Shown here: positions 26,092-34,575 of the stretch, in pieces
Layout of the letters: the number at the start of each line of letters is the position of its first letter
Position numbering within the stretch: the first letter of the stretch is position 1
From: JBNKZU01 sp050301795
GTDB lineage: Bacteria; Pseudomonadota; Gammaproteobacteria; Thiohalomonadales; Thiohalomonadaceae
Direction of reading: 5' to 3'
DNA length: 64,000 nt
Assembly (NCBI GenBank): GCA_050301795.1
Contig: JBNKZU010000015.1
Coordinates: 248,001-312,000, forward strand
Notes under the pieces: model-generated
What the model was told of the DNA's origin: nothing
Databases searched by the model: none
What the model saw: only the letters and a program-made list of their open reading frames with translations
Program-made: the position numbers and the translations under genes

Positions 26092-27246
26092 CTATCCCCG
26101 CTCTGCCAGTGGTACGAATGTCAGATCTTCAGGCCCTACATAGTTGGCGCTGGGGCGTATGATCTTGTTGTCTGCCCGCTGCTCAAGGATATGTGCTACC
26201 CATCCTGATGTACGTGATACAACAAATAGCGGTGTAAACATCGGTGTTGGCACATTCATCATGTGGTACGAAACTGATGAGAACCAGTCAAGATTCGGAA
26301 ACATCTTTTTCAGATCCCACATCACCGATTCAATCCGTGATGCCACCTCAAACATGCGCATATTTCCGGCCTCTTCAGAGAGGCTTCTGGCAACCGACTT
26401 GATCATCTCGTTGCGTGGATCACCAATGGTATAGACCGGGTGACCAAAACCGATAATGATCTCCTTCTTCTCCATGCGCGCCTTGATGTCTGCCTCTGCC
26501 TCGTCTGCATTCTGGTAGCGCATCTGTATTTCACAGGCTGCTTCGTTTGCACCACCATGTTTAGGGCCACGTAGTGCCCCAATTGCTCCGGTGATAGCTG
26601 AATAGATGTCCGAGTTTGTTCCAGCGATAACCCTGGCGGCAAAGGTAGAGGCATTCAGCTCATGCTCTGCATAGAGGATTAACGAGATATGCATCGCCTT
26701 GACATGAGACTCTGATGGCTTTTTGCCATGCAACAGATGCAGGATATGTCCGCCGATTGAATCATCATCGGTTTCCACTTCGATACGTTTGCCATGATGT
26801 GCAAAGTGATACCAGTACATCAGCATTGAGCCAAAGCTCGCCATGAGTCGGTCACCAATATCTTTGGCACCATCTTCATGCAGTGAGTTATCCTCCGGCT
26901 CCAGCGAGCCAAGAACAGAGCACCCCGTTCTTAAAACATCCATGGGATGCGATGATGCTGGCAGTAGCTCCAGCGACTTTTTCAGTGGCTCTGGCAGACC
27001 GCGCATCTCTTTAAGGCGCTGTTTATATGCAGCCAGCTCGCCTCTGTTTGGCAGTACGCCATGTATCAGTAGATACGCAATCTCCTCAAACTCTGCCCTG
27101 TCAGCAAAGTCGAGGATGTTATAGCCACGGTAGTGCAGGTCGTTACCTGTTCTGCCCACGGTACATATCGTGGTATTAGCTGCTGCGGTGCCAGATAGGG
27201 CTACCGATTTTTTCTTTTTCCCCTGAAGGATCTGTTCGCCTGTCAT
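26092..27246 (-). CDS. prpC: 2-methylcitrate synthase
   Basis: A 384-residue citrate synthase-family enzyme that condenses propionyl-CoA with oxaloacetate. Visible: LHYRGYNILDFADRAEFEEIAYLLIHG near the start, HPMDVLRTG near residue 105, the catalytic LYAEHELNASTFAAR (near 190), GALRGPKHGGANE (near 224), FGHPVYTIGDPR (near 264) and the catalytic Asp in LDWFSSVSYH. The N-terminal VGRTGNDLHYRGY and operon context favour PrpC over GltA. I start at the ATG with AAGGAGT upstream; a longer frame reaching 27513 overlaps prpB and is spurious. It begins 13 bases after prpB. Confidence 0.95.
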   Translation of the reverse strand: MTGEQILQGKKKKSVALSGTAAANTTICTVGRTGNDLHYRGYNILDFADRAEFEEIAYLLIHGVLPNRGELAAYKQRLKEMRGLPEPLKKSLELLPASSHPMDVLRTGCSVLGSLEPEDNSLHEDGAKDIGDRLMASFGSMLMYWYHFAHHGKRIEVETDDDSIGGHILHLLHGKKPSESHVKAMHISLILYAEHELNASTFAARVIAGTNSDIYSAITGAIGALRGPKHGGANEAACEIQMRYQNADEAEADIKARMEKKEIIIGFGHPVYTIGDPRNEMIKSVARSLSEEAGNMRMFEVASRIESVMWDLKKMFPNLDWFSSVSYHMMNVPTPMFTPLFVVSRTSGWVAHILEQRADNKIIRPSANYVGPEDLTFVPLAERG

Positions 27247-27259
27247 TTGATACTCCTTA

Positions 27260-28150
27260 CTAACTTTTCTCTTTGCCGGCTGAAAACAGTTGATCCAGCT
27301 TCTGTTCATAGGCGTGATAGTTAAGATATTTGTAGAGATCCATTCGTGTCTGCATCGTATCGACCACCTCTTTCTGATGTCCGTTTTCACGAATGGACTG
27401 ATAGACATTGAGTGCAGCCTGGTTAGCTGCGCGAAATGCCGAGAGTGGGTAGAGCACAATGCTGACACCAACGGATGATAGCTCGTCGGCACTGTATAAC
27501 GGAGTCGCTCCAAATTCGGTTATATTTGCAAGCACTGGCACCTTGACGGCATCAACAAACTGCTGATACTGCTCCAGTGATGTCATCGCCTCCGGGAAGA
27601 TCATATCCGCCCCGGCCTCAACACAGGCCAGCGCCCGTTCAATCGCAGACTCCATCCCCTCAACGGCAAGGGCATCGGTGCGCGCCATGATCACAAAATC
27701 GTTCTGGCGTGAGTCTGTTGCGGCCTTGATTCGATCGACCATCTCGGCCTGTGACACTATCGCCTTACCTGGACGATGACCGCACCTTTTTGCCATCACC
27801 TGATCTTCGATATGCACACCTGCCGCACCAGCGCGCTCCATCTCGGTGACAGTTCTTGAGATATTAAAGGCGCTACCCCATCCGGTATCGGCATCTACCA
27901 GCAGCGGCAGATCCACCGCAGAGGTGATACGACGCACGTCAACCAGCACATCGGCCAGGGATGTCATTCCCAGATCCGGCAGACCATAGGATGTATTGGC
28001 AACACCTGCCCCTGATAGATAGAGCGCCTTGTAGCCAACCTCCTGCGCCATCATTGCGTGATAGGCATTAACGGCGCCGACCAGTTGCAGTGGTGACTCA
28101 TCTGCCACTGCCTGTCTAAATTTGGCGCCAGGGCTAAGATTATTGTTCAT
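27260..28150 (-). CDS. prpB: Methylisocitrate lyase
   Basis: A 296-residue PEP mutase/isocitrate lyase superfamily enzyme that splits 2-methylisocitrate into pyruvate and succinate. Present: LVGAVNAYHAMMAQE, SGAGVANTSYGLPDLG (residues 45-60), the metal-binding DADTGWGSAFN near 89, EDQVMAKRCGHRPGK with the catalytic Cys (near 125), and IMARTDA near 160. Its ribosome binding site (AGAGGA) lies within the last codons of the gntR gene, only 3 bases away, so the two are translationally close. Confidence 0.96.
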   Translation of the reverse strand: MNNNLSPGAKFRQAVADESPLQLVGAVNAYHAMMAQEVGYKALYLSGAGVANTSYGLPDLGMTSLADVLVDVRRITSAVDLPLLVDADTGWGSAFNISRTVTEMERAGAAGVHIEDQVMAKRCGHRPGKAIVSQAEMVDRIKAATDSRQNDFVIMARTDALAVEGMESAIERALACVEAGADMIFPEAMTSLEQYQQFVDAVKVPVLANITEFGATPLYSADELSSVGVSIVLYPLSAFRAANQAALNVYQSIRENGHQKEVVDTMQTRMDLYKYLNYHAYEQKLDQLFSAGKEKS

Positions 28151-28153
28151 TGA

Positions 28154-28807
28154 TTAATCCTCTTTGGAAACTAGCATCTGCTCTATATTTTTTCGGGAAG
28201 AGCGAATATGTCGGCGCATCAATAATTCCGCCATCTCGCTATCACGATCTGCAATGGCATCCAGAATGTGTCCGTGTTCTATCAGTGCGGGTTTTGCCCT
28301 TCTGCTCTTCATACCGAACTGATATCGATACATCCGCATCTGGTAGTAGAGATCATTACAAAGTAGATCGATCAGCCGGCTATTGTGGCTTCCTTGAACA
28401 AGACGATAGTGAAAATCGAGATCGCCCTCCTGCTGGAAGTAGTTACCCTCGCTATCATGCTCCACCGATTCACGATGCTCCTGCAATAGTTGCTGCAAGG
28501 AGCCAATCTCAGCATCGGTCATCTGCTTTGCTGCCAATCGTGCAGCCATTCCTTCTAACGCCTCACGTAGATAGTAGATCTCAAGCAGACCGTCATTTGA
28601 TAGCGTGATAATCCGTGCCCCAACATTTGCCTTGCGAGTGACAAGATTACAATTCTCCAGTCGACCAATGGCATCACGCAGCGAAGCTCGGCTAATGTCT
28701 AACTGTTGAGCGAGTTCAGGCTCACTTATCTTGCTTCCTGGCTTTATCGATCCCTCAACGATTGCTTCTCTCAGCCTGATAAAGACCCGATCAACGATAG
28801 TTGTCAT
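28154..28807 (-). CDS. GntR family transcriptional regulator of the propionate genes (FadR/FCD type)
   Basis: A 217-residue repressor-type protein: an N-terminal winged helix (IVEGSIKPGSKISEPELAQQLDISRASLRDAIGRLE in outline, residues 15-50) and a C-terminal FCD ligand-binding helical bundle (residues 75-205) with the metal-binding D and H residues (DLDFHYRLVQGSHN). I chose the ATG with GGGAGGATGG upstream; a GTG at 28837 is in frame but overlaps an operator. First gene of the prp operon, it is flanked upstream by two TGTCGACA palindromes, so it probably represses itself and prpBCD. GntR regulators of propionate catabolism are known in other proteobacteria. Confidence 0.88.
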   Translation of the reverse strand: MTTIVDRVFIRLREAIVEGSIKPGSKISEPELAQQLDISRASLRDAIGRLENCNLVTRKANVGARIITLSNDGLLEIYYLREALEGMAARLAAKQMTDAEIGSLQQLLQEHRESVEHDSEGNYFQQEGDLDFHYRLVQGSHNSRLIDLLCNDLYYQMRMYRYQFGMKSRRAKPALIEHGHILDAIADRDSEMAELLMRRHIRSSRKNIEQMLVSKED

Positions 28808-29175
28808 CCATCCTCCCAAAACCAATATTGTCGACACAAATATTTATAAACGCCTTTATATGCCAATATAAACCATAAATCAACATGGATTGTCGACAAT
28901 CTGTCAATTCAAAACCTAGCCTTAGGAAAGAGTTCATAAATAGGGAGGCTTTAATAACCGATATTCACCATACGTTCATATTTATGCGCCATAGTGTGGT
29001 CAATAGCTCGATCATCGTGAATGGGATATACTCCAGATTGCAAAAATATTCAGGCCAACCCGCATACAATTTATGGTGGTTTCCGCGCTGCCATTCTCGC
29101 CAGGAGTCCACTTTCACTATTGATGCGGCTCCGAATTAATTTTATGGCTAACCCTAACAAGCTTGATCGATTCAA
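28808..29175. other. Gene-free divergent region between gntR and glk
   Basis: 368 bp holding the prp promoter with its operators (28827-28901) and the glk 5' region. A plus-strand frame at 28885-29139 begins inside the operator and lacks protein-like composition. I found no clear promoter for glk. Confidence 0.55.
28827..28901 (-). promoter_or_regulatory. Promoter of gntR-prpBCD flanked by two operators
   Basis: On the minus strand -35 TTGATT (28878-28883) and -10 TATAAA (28855-28860) are 17 bp apart. One operator, GATTGTCGACAATC (28888-28901, a perfect palindrome), lies just upstream of the -35; another, ATTGTCGACACA (28827-28838), lies just downstream of the start of transcription. This is a geometry for repression. 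Confidence 0.75.
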
Positions 29176-30138
29176 ATGACCGTAGTCGCAGCAGATATTG
29201 GTGGTACACATAGCAGATTCATCTGGAAATCGGATGCGGATGTTCCACACCCAGAATTCAGACGTTCTGACTTCTTAAACAGTGAATTCTCTGATTTTTA
29301 CCTCGTCCTAAATCAGCTCATGGCAGAGCTAACAGCAATGAACGAAGCGATAAAGGTGATGGTTCTAGCGGTTCCTGCCCCAGTGGATGGGTGTGATGTA
29401 GCCCTGACGAATATCAACTGGTGTATTAACTCTGAATATATTGAGCGCCATTATGGTATCGAAAAGGTCTATCTGATTAACGACTTTCAAGCTGCGGCAA
29501 CAGGTTTAATCCATGCGCCTGACGATGCACTAATCACTATCAATCAGGGTCAGTATGATGCAGATGCCCCGGTGGTTGTCGCCGGTGCCGGAACCGGATT
29601 AGGCATGGCATGGCTGTGCAACCGACACCAAAACCGATTGCCCCAAAGCACTGAAGGTGGTCATGTCGATTTTGCACCGAATACCCTTATTGAGTCTGAG
29701 CTCTATCGCGATTTGCACCAGCGTTTGGGGCATGTCTCCTACGAGCGTCTACTCTGTGGTGATGGATTGGTGAATATCTACCGATTTCTATCGCTCAAGG
29801 ATTCCAGCACAATAACACCCAAGCGTATTGTCGCTTTGGCACAAAAACAGGATCCCTACGCTCTTGAGACAATAACGCTCTTTTTTAGAATTCTTGCCGC
29901 TTATGCCGGGAATCTTGCACTACTATTCAATCCTAAGGGCGGAATCTATCTCTGCGGGGGAATCGTTTTTCATCTCTTAAAATGGCTTGATCAAGAGGCG
30001 TTTATTCAGGCATATACCAATAAAGGACGAATGGAGAAGATTGCGTTATCTACACCTCTATTGCTATCGGTAGATGAGGCTCCGGGAGTGATGGGTGCAA
30101 TGAGAGTGGCATCCCATTTAAAAGATTATGGATTATAG
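29176..30138 (+). CDS. glk: Glucokinase
   Basis: A 320-residue cytosolic enzyme phosphorylating glucose with ATP, of the bacterial Glk (PF02685) type. Visible: the phosphate-1 motif AADIGGTHSRF (residues 5-15), AVPAPVDG near 75, INDFQAAATG near 107 (catalytic Asp), GAGTGLGMAWL near 138, TEGGHVDFAP with the glucose-binding Glu-Gly-Gly-His near 159, and GGIYLCGGIV near 257. The ATG has no strong ribosome binding site. It leads the glycogen gene series and is followed by glgC after 65 bases; the two may be co-transcribed. Confidence 0.94.
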   Translation: MTVVAADIGGTHSRFIWKSDADVPHPEFRRSDFLNSEFSDFYLVLNQLMAELTAMNEAIKVMVLAVPAPVDGCDVALTNINWCINSEYIERHYGIEKVYLINDFQAAATGLIHAPDDALITINQGQYDADAPVVVAGAGTGLGMAWLCNRHQNRLPQSTEGGHVDFAPNTLIESELYRDLHQRLGHVSYERLLCGDGLVNIYRFLSLKDSSTITPKRIVALAQKQDPYALETITLFFRILAAYAGNLALLFNPKGGIYLCGGIVFHLLKWLDQEAFIQAYTNKGRMEKIALSTPLLLSVDEAPGVMGAMRVASHLKDYGL

Positions 30139-30203
30139 TTTTTACAACCCATTTAAATGGAACAGGATCTTGACCAGATCTGACTATTACTGAGGATACT
30201 TTG

Positions 30204-31508
30204 ATGAGCAAAACAGATGACGAGCAGAGAACTCGATATAAATACTACAGCCAACCACAACTGGTTAACGATCTCACGCGAAAATCGTTGGTGTTGATAC
30301 TGGCTGGAGGTGAAGGGGCGAGACTCAAAAACCTGACCAAATGGCGAACCAAACCCGCTGTTCCGTTTGGTGGAAAATATCGCATTATCGACTTCACACT
30401 TTCTAACTGTATCAACTCTGGTATGCGCCGAATCGGAGTGTTAACTCAGTACAAGTCACACTCATTAATCCGGCATCTTCAACGTGGATGGAATGTATTA
30501 AGGCCTGAGATCGGCGAGTTTGTCGAGATTATTCCAGCTCAGCAGCGCTTACGTCCGGAGTGGTATCTTGGTACTGCCGATGCCATCTACCAGAACCTCG
30601 ATATCATCTATCGCCACTCCCCTGAGTATGTCGTTATCCTTGGTGGTGATCATATCTACACCATGGACTACTCCAAGATGTTGCAACGTCATGTTGAGGC
30701 GGGGGCAGATTTAACCGTCGGCTGTATTGAGGCATCACTTGAGGAGGCAAAAGGCTTTGGTGTGATGTCGGTTAATGAAGATTTTGAGATCACCAAGTTT
30801 ACCGAAAAACCTCAAAACCCTGAACCGATGCCCGGCCATAGTGATAAGGCTCTGGCATCAATGGGAATCTACATCTTCTCGATGGAGTACCTAACCGCAG
30901 CACTTATCGAAGATGCCGAAAATAACGACTCAGATCACGATTTTGGTAAAGATGTGATCCCACAAACGATCAAAAAAGCAAAAGCGATCGCCTATCCCTA
31001 TCTCAATGATAATGGCGAGCCTGATTACTGGCGCGATGTGGGCACTCTCTACTCTTACTGGAAGGCCAATATTGAGTTATGCGGCATTAAGCCTGAGCTC
31101 AATCTTTATGATCATGAGTGGCCGATCTGGACCTATCAGACCCAAAGTCCTCCGGCAAAATTTATCTTTGATGATGATGATCGCCGTGGTCAGGCCATCG
31201 ATTCGATTGTATCCGGTGGTTGCATTATTTCAGGTGCCAAGATCAAACACTCGGTGATCTTCTTTAACACACATATCGAAAACCGAACCTATGTGAAAGA
31301 GAGCGTCATCCTGCCGAAGGTTCGCATTGGTAAAGACTGCACCATCATTAAAGCCATCATTGAAAAAGGAACTGTGATCCCAGATGGTACCCAGATCGGT
31401 GTCGATCATGATGAGGATCGAAAGCGTTTTCATGTTACCGATGAAGGTATTGTGCTGGTCACCCCTGGCATGATGAATCAACGACTCCACTTTGAACGAG
31501 TAGACTAA
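30204..31508 (+). CDS. glgC: Glucose-1-phosphate adenylyltransferase
   Basis: A 434-residue enzyme making ADP-glucose, the committed and allosterically controlled step of glycogen synthesis. The nucleotidyltransferase core shows ILAGGEGARLKNLTKWRTKP (near 30), the GGKYRIIDFTLSNCINSGM substrate region and GGDHIYTMDY (catalytic metal Asp). A C-terminal left-handed beta-helix follows (SGGCIISGAKIKHSVI). The start is ATG with GAGGA upstream; a TTG lies immediately before it. The next gene starts right after the stop, so a tight operon runs from here. Confidence 0.97.
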   Translation: MSKTDDEQRTRYKYYSQPQLVNDLTRKSLVLILAGGEGARLKNLTKWRTKPAVPFGGKYRIIDFTLSNCINSGMRRIGVLTQYKSHSLIRHLQRGWNVLRPEIGEFVEIIPAQQRLRPEWYLGTADAIYQNLDIIYRHSPEYVVILGGDHIYTMDYSKMLQRHVEAGADLTVGCIEASLEEAKGFGVMSVNEDFEITKFTEKPQNPEPMPGHSDKALASMGIYIFSMEYLTAALIEDAENNDSDHDFGKDVIPQTIKKAKAIAYPYLNDNGEPDYWRDVGTLYSYWKANIELCGIKPELNLYDHEWPIWTYQTQSPPAKFIFDDDDRRGQAIDSIVSGGCIISGAKIKHSVIFFNTHIENRTYVKESVILPKVRIGKDCTIIKAIIEKGTVIPDGTQIGVDHDEDRKRFHVTDEGIVLVTPGMMNQRLHFERVD

Positions 31509-33227
31509 ATGACAAAACACCCCATAAACCTAGTGCTTTGTTGGCACATGCATCAGCCATGGTACCAAGAGAGTCAAGGTGGCGAATATCGCCTACCCTG
31601 GGTTTACCTTCATGCGCTAAAGGATTATGTCGATATGGTGGCTCATCTTGAGGCTCACCCGAAGATGCGCGCGGTTGTTAACTTTGCTCCGATCCTATTG
31701 GAGCAGCTTGATGACTATGATCAGCAATTTAGACAGTGGCAAATGAAAGGCAGCGGCTTTAAAGAGCCTCTGCTAAACCTGCTCTCTGGTCATCAGCCGA
31801 TACCGCAGGATCTTGAAGGACGAAAGGCACTCATCCGCAACTGTATGAAAGCCAACCGTTCAACCATGATCGATATCTATCCATCCTACTCATACTTGCT
31901 GGATCAAGTGAGTGACAAGAGCGGAAATGAGATGAAGGATACGATGATCCCCTATCTGAATGATCAATTCTTCTATGATCTGCTGGTTTGGTATCACATT
32001 ATTTGGCTCGGGCACTCTATTAAATTTCGTGATGATGTTAGAACGCTCATTGCTCATGGCCACCACTTCAGCGCAGATCAACGTCGATCATTAATCAAGC
32101 TGATGGCTAATCAGTTTAACGGACTTATCGGACGTTATCGTCAACTCGCTGAGAAGAACCAAATCGAATTATCGATGAGTCCATACAGCCACCCAATCAT
32201 CCCGCTACTGATCGATTTTGAGAGTATGCGTTGTGCACAACCCAATGAGCCTATGCCATCATACGACCGCTATCCGGGTGGAATCGAAAGAGCCAAGTGG
32301 CATATCGAACAAGGGATATCGGTTTTTGAACACTACTTTGGAATGCGTCCAAACGGCGTTTGGTTATCCGAAGGTGCTGTCTCTGAAGCGTCTCTGGCAC
32401 TGCTTGAAACATATGATTTTAAATGGACTGCCACTGGTGAAGGGGTTTGGGGCAATAGCCGAAGAGTCTCAGGCTTTGATACCGAGGCTAAAGATGAGCG
32501 CAACTCCCTGTTTCATGCCCATCAGTTACCGGATCATCCGATACATACCTTTTTCCGGGATGATGGTCTTGCCGACATGATCGGCTTTGAATATAAAACC
32601 TGGGTTGCTGAAGATGCCTCAGCCAACTTTATCAGCAACCTGAAAAATATCGCCAACTTTCTCCCGCAGCCACTGGAAAACCACATCGTATCGGTCATTC
32701 TTGATGGTGAGAATGCCTGGGAATACTACCCTGATAATGGGTTCCACTTTATCGGCTCGCTCTATGAGCGTCTCGTTGAATCTGACGAGATCAATCTAAT
32801 CACCTTTAATGAAGCAACCTCCTGTTGTCCCGCACAAACACTGCCAAAGCTATGTGCTGGTAGTTGGGTCTATGGCTCATTCTCGACCTGGATTGGTGAT
32901 GTCGATAAAAACCGTGGCTGGGATCGACTGGTTGAAGCAAAGATCTGTTACGACGATGTTATGGCTACCAACAGGCTCTCTGAAGAGGAGATCAATGCTG
33001 CCTCGCGCCAACTTGCCATCTGTGAAGGTTCAGACTGGTTCTGGTGGTTTGGCGACTATAACCCGTCGGGAAGTGTCCACGATTTTGAGACTCTTTTCCG
33101 TCAACAGCTAAAAGAGCTATACCGGCTTTTGAGACATCCAATACCGGAAAAACTCAATCAGCCGATCTCTATCGGAGCAGGCCGGGTCGAAAATGACGGC
33201 ACAATGCGAAGGGGGGTGGAGCATTAA
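31509..33227 (+). CDS. Glycoside hydrolase family 57 protein
   Basis: A 572-residue GH57 enzyme, a family acting on alpha-glucans as amylase, branching enzyme, 4-alpha-glucanotransferase or amylopullulanase. The N-terminal LCWHMHQPWY is the family's first motif (HQP). GVWLSEGAVSEASL near residue 283 carries the probable nucleophile Glu, and FFRDDGLADMIGFEYK near residue 350 the probable catalytic Asp. No signal peptide, so cytosolic. It is immediately after glgC and overlaps malQ by 35 bases, so it probably takes part in glycogen or maltodextrin turnover. The reaction cannot be chosen from sequence. Confidence 0.92.
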   Translation: MTKHPINLVLCWHMHQPWYQESQGGEYRLPWVYLHALKDYVDMVAHLEAHPKMRAVVNFAPILLEQLDDYDQQFRQWQMKGSGFKEPLLNLLSGHQPIPQDLEGRKALIRNCMKANRSTMIDIYPSYSYLLDQVSDKSGNEMKDTMIPYLNDQFFYDLLVWYHIIWLGHSIKFRDDVRTLIAHGHHFSADQRRSLIKLMANQFNGLIGRYRQLAEKNQIELSMSPYSHPIIPLLIDFESMRCAQPNEPMPSYDRYPGGIERAKWHIEQGISVFEHYFGMRPNGVWLSEGAVSEASLALLETYDFKWTATGEGVWGNSRRVSGFDTEAKDERNSLFHAHQLPDHPIHTFFRDDGLADMIGFEYKTWVAEDASANFISNLKNIANFLPQPLENHIVSVILDGENAWEYYPDNGFHFIGSLYERLVESDEINLITFNEATSCCPAQTLPKLCAGSWVYGSFSTWIGDVDKNRGWDRLVEAKICYDDVMATNRLSEEEINAASRQLAICEGSDWFWWFGDYNPSGSVHDFETLFRQQLKELYRLLRHPIPEKLNQPISIGAGRVENDGTMRRGVEH

Positions 33228-34575
33228 TCCACTATTGCAAAGGCGTGCTGGTCTTCTGTTACATCCAACATCTCTACCATCAGGAAAGCTTGATGGCGAT
33301 GTTTTTGTGTGGCTCGATTTTATGCAGCGATGCGGATTATCGGTATGGCAGGTGCTTCCGTTGGTGATCCCGGATCACACAGGTTCACCCTATCAGAGCT
33401 GCTCGGCCTTTGCTGCAAATACCGAGCTACTCCCTGATGAGGCAGAAATTGAAATGCCTGACGATCTGGATCGTTATCTGGAACAGCAGGGTTATTGGGT
33501 TGAAGATTTTGCACTATTCAAGCTCTTAAAACGGCTTTTTAATGATGCCGCATGGACACAGTGGCCAGAGAAATACCGGGATCGGGATCCAGAGGCGCTA
33601 TCGGCTCTGCGAAGTGAGCATCGCGATGAGATTGAGGCGACGATACGAGAGCAACAGCAAATGGATCTCCGTTGGGCTTCCATCAAATCGTATGCGCGGC
33701 AAGCCAACATTGCGCTTTTTGGTGATCTATCGATATTTGTTGCCCACGATAGTGCCGATGTCTGGGCTGCGCCGGATCAGTTCCTGCTTGATGAAAACCT
33801 CGAACCGACCTATGTCACCGGAGTACCGCCAGACTACTTCTCTGAAACCGGTCAACGCTGGGGCAATCCTCACTATAACTGGGAGAGGATGGAAGCAGAC
33901 GGCTTCTCTTGGTGGATGAAACGTCTAAAAAGACAATTTGAGTGGTTTGATATTGTTCGGATTGATCACTTTCGCGCCCTAGAGGCAGTGTGGATGATTA
34001 AAGCCGATTGCGATACTGCAGTTGATGGCTTCTGGCAGCCAACACATGGCCACAAGCTGCTTGATCAATTAAAGCTGCACTATCCTGATCTCCCGATCGT
34101 TGCAGAGGATCTTGGAACCATTACCGAGGAGGTACGACAGCTAAAGCACCGCTACCACTTCCCCGGAATGTCGATTCTGCAATTTGCATTCGATCACTTT
34201 GAGGACAATCCACACAAACCTGCAAATATCACCGAAGAGTGCGTTGTCTATACCGGCACCCATGACAACGATACAACCCGTGGATGGTTTGGGCAGCTAC
34301 AACCCCATGAACAGGCGTTTGTGTTCCAAACCCTTGGTGTTGAACCCACCGAACAGATATGCAAAACCATGATCAATGCCGCACTAACTAGCAAAGCCAA
34401 TCTGGCAATAATTCCGCTACAGGATCTTCTCAACCTGGATAGTCAGTCACGGATGAATACTCCTGGAAGCTGCGAAGATAACTGGAACTGGCGTTTTGAC
34501 TGGTCGATGCTCGAACAATTTAGTATTGATGAATTTCAACAACAGATTAAAACCTCAGGGCGACTCGTTATATGA
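33193..34575 (+). CDS. malQ: 4-alpha-glucanotransferase (amylomaltase)
   Basis: A 460-residue GH77 enzyme that moves glucan chains between maltodextrins in the cytosol. Visible: RRAGLLLHPTSLPSG (near 18), the sugar-binding loop SPYQSCSAFA near residue 64, GDLSIFVAHDSADVW, the catalytic nucleophile in VRIDHFRALEAVW (near 257), the acid in VAEDLGTIT (near 302), and GTHDNDTTRGWF near 354. Length is slightly below the usual 500. The start ATG lies inside the GH57 gene with a poor ribosome binding site; a later start is not excluded, but the family motif sits close to it. Its stop overlaps the glgB start as ATGA. Confidence 0.94.
   Translation: MTAQCEGGWSINPLLQRRAGLLLHPTSLPSGKLDGDVFVWLDFMQRCGLSVWQVLPLVIPDHTGSPYQSCSAFAANTELLPDEAEIEMPDDLDRYLEQQGYWVEDFALFKLLKRLFNDAAWTQWPEKYRDRDPEALSALRSEHRDEIEATIREQQQMDLRWASIKSYARQANIALFGDLSIFVAHDSADVWAAPDQFLLDENLEPTYVTGVPPDYFSETGQRWGNPHYNWERMEADGFSWWMKRLKRQFEWFDIVRIDHFRALEAVWMIKADCDTAVDGFWQPTHGHKLLDQLKLHYPDLPIVAEDLGTITEEVRQLKHRYHFPGMSILQFAFDHFEDNPHKPANITEECVVYTGTHDNDTTRGWFGQLQPHEQAFVFQTLGVEPTEQICKTMINAALTSKANLAIIPLQDLLNLDSQSRMNTPGSCEDNWNWRFDWSMLEQFSIDEFQQQIKTSGRLVI

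Noticed and set aside
26092..27246. Call as housekeeping citrate synthase (gltA)
   Set aside because: Operon position between prpB and prpD and the VGRTGNDLHYRGY opening fit 2-methylcitrate synthase; GltA is longer.
28150..28608. Plus-strand frame of 152 codons over the GntR gene
   Set aside because: It is antisense to a well-supported regulator with a good ribosome binding site; composition is not protein-like.
28885..29139. Plus-strand frame starting in the prp operator
   Set aside because: It begins within the palindrome, lacks a ribosome binding site, and has no recognisable features.
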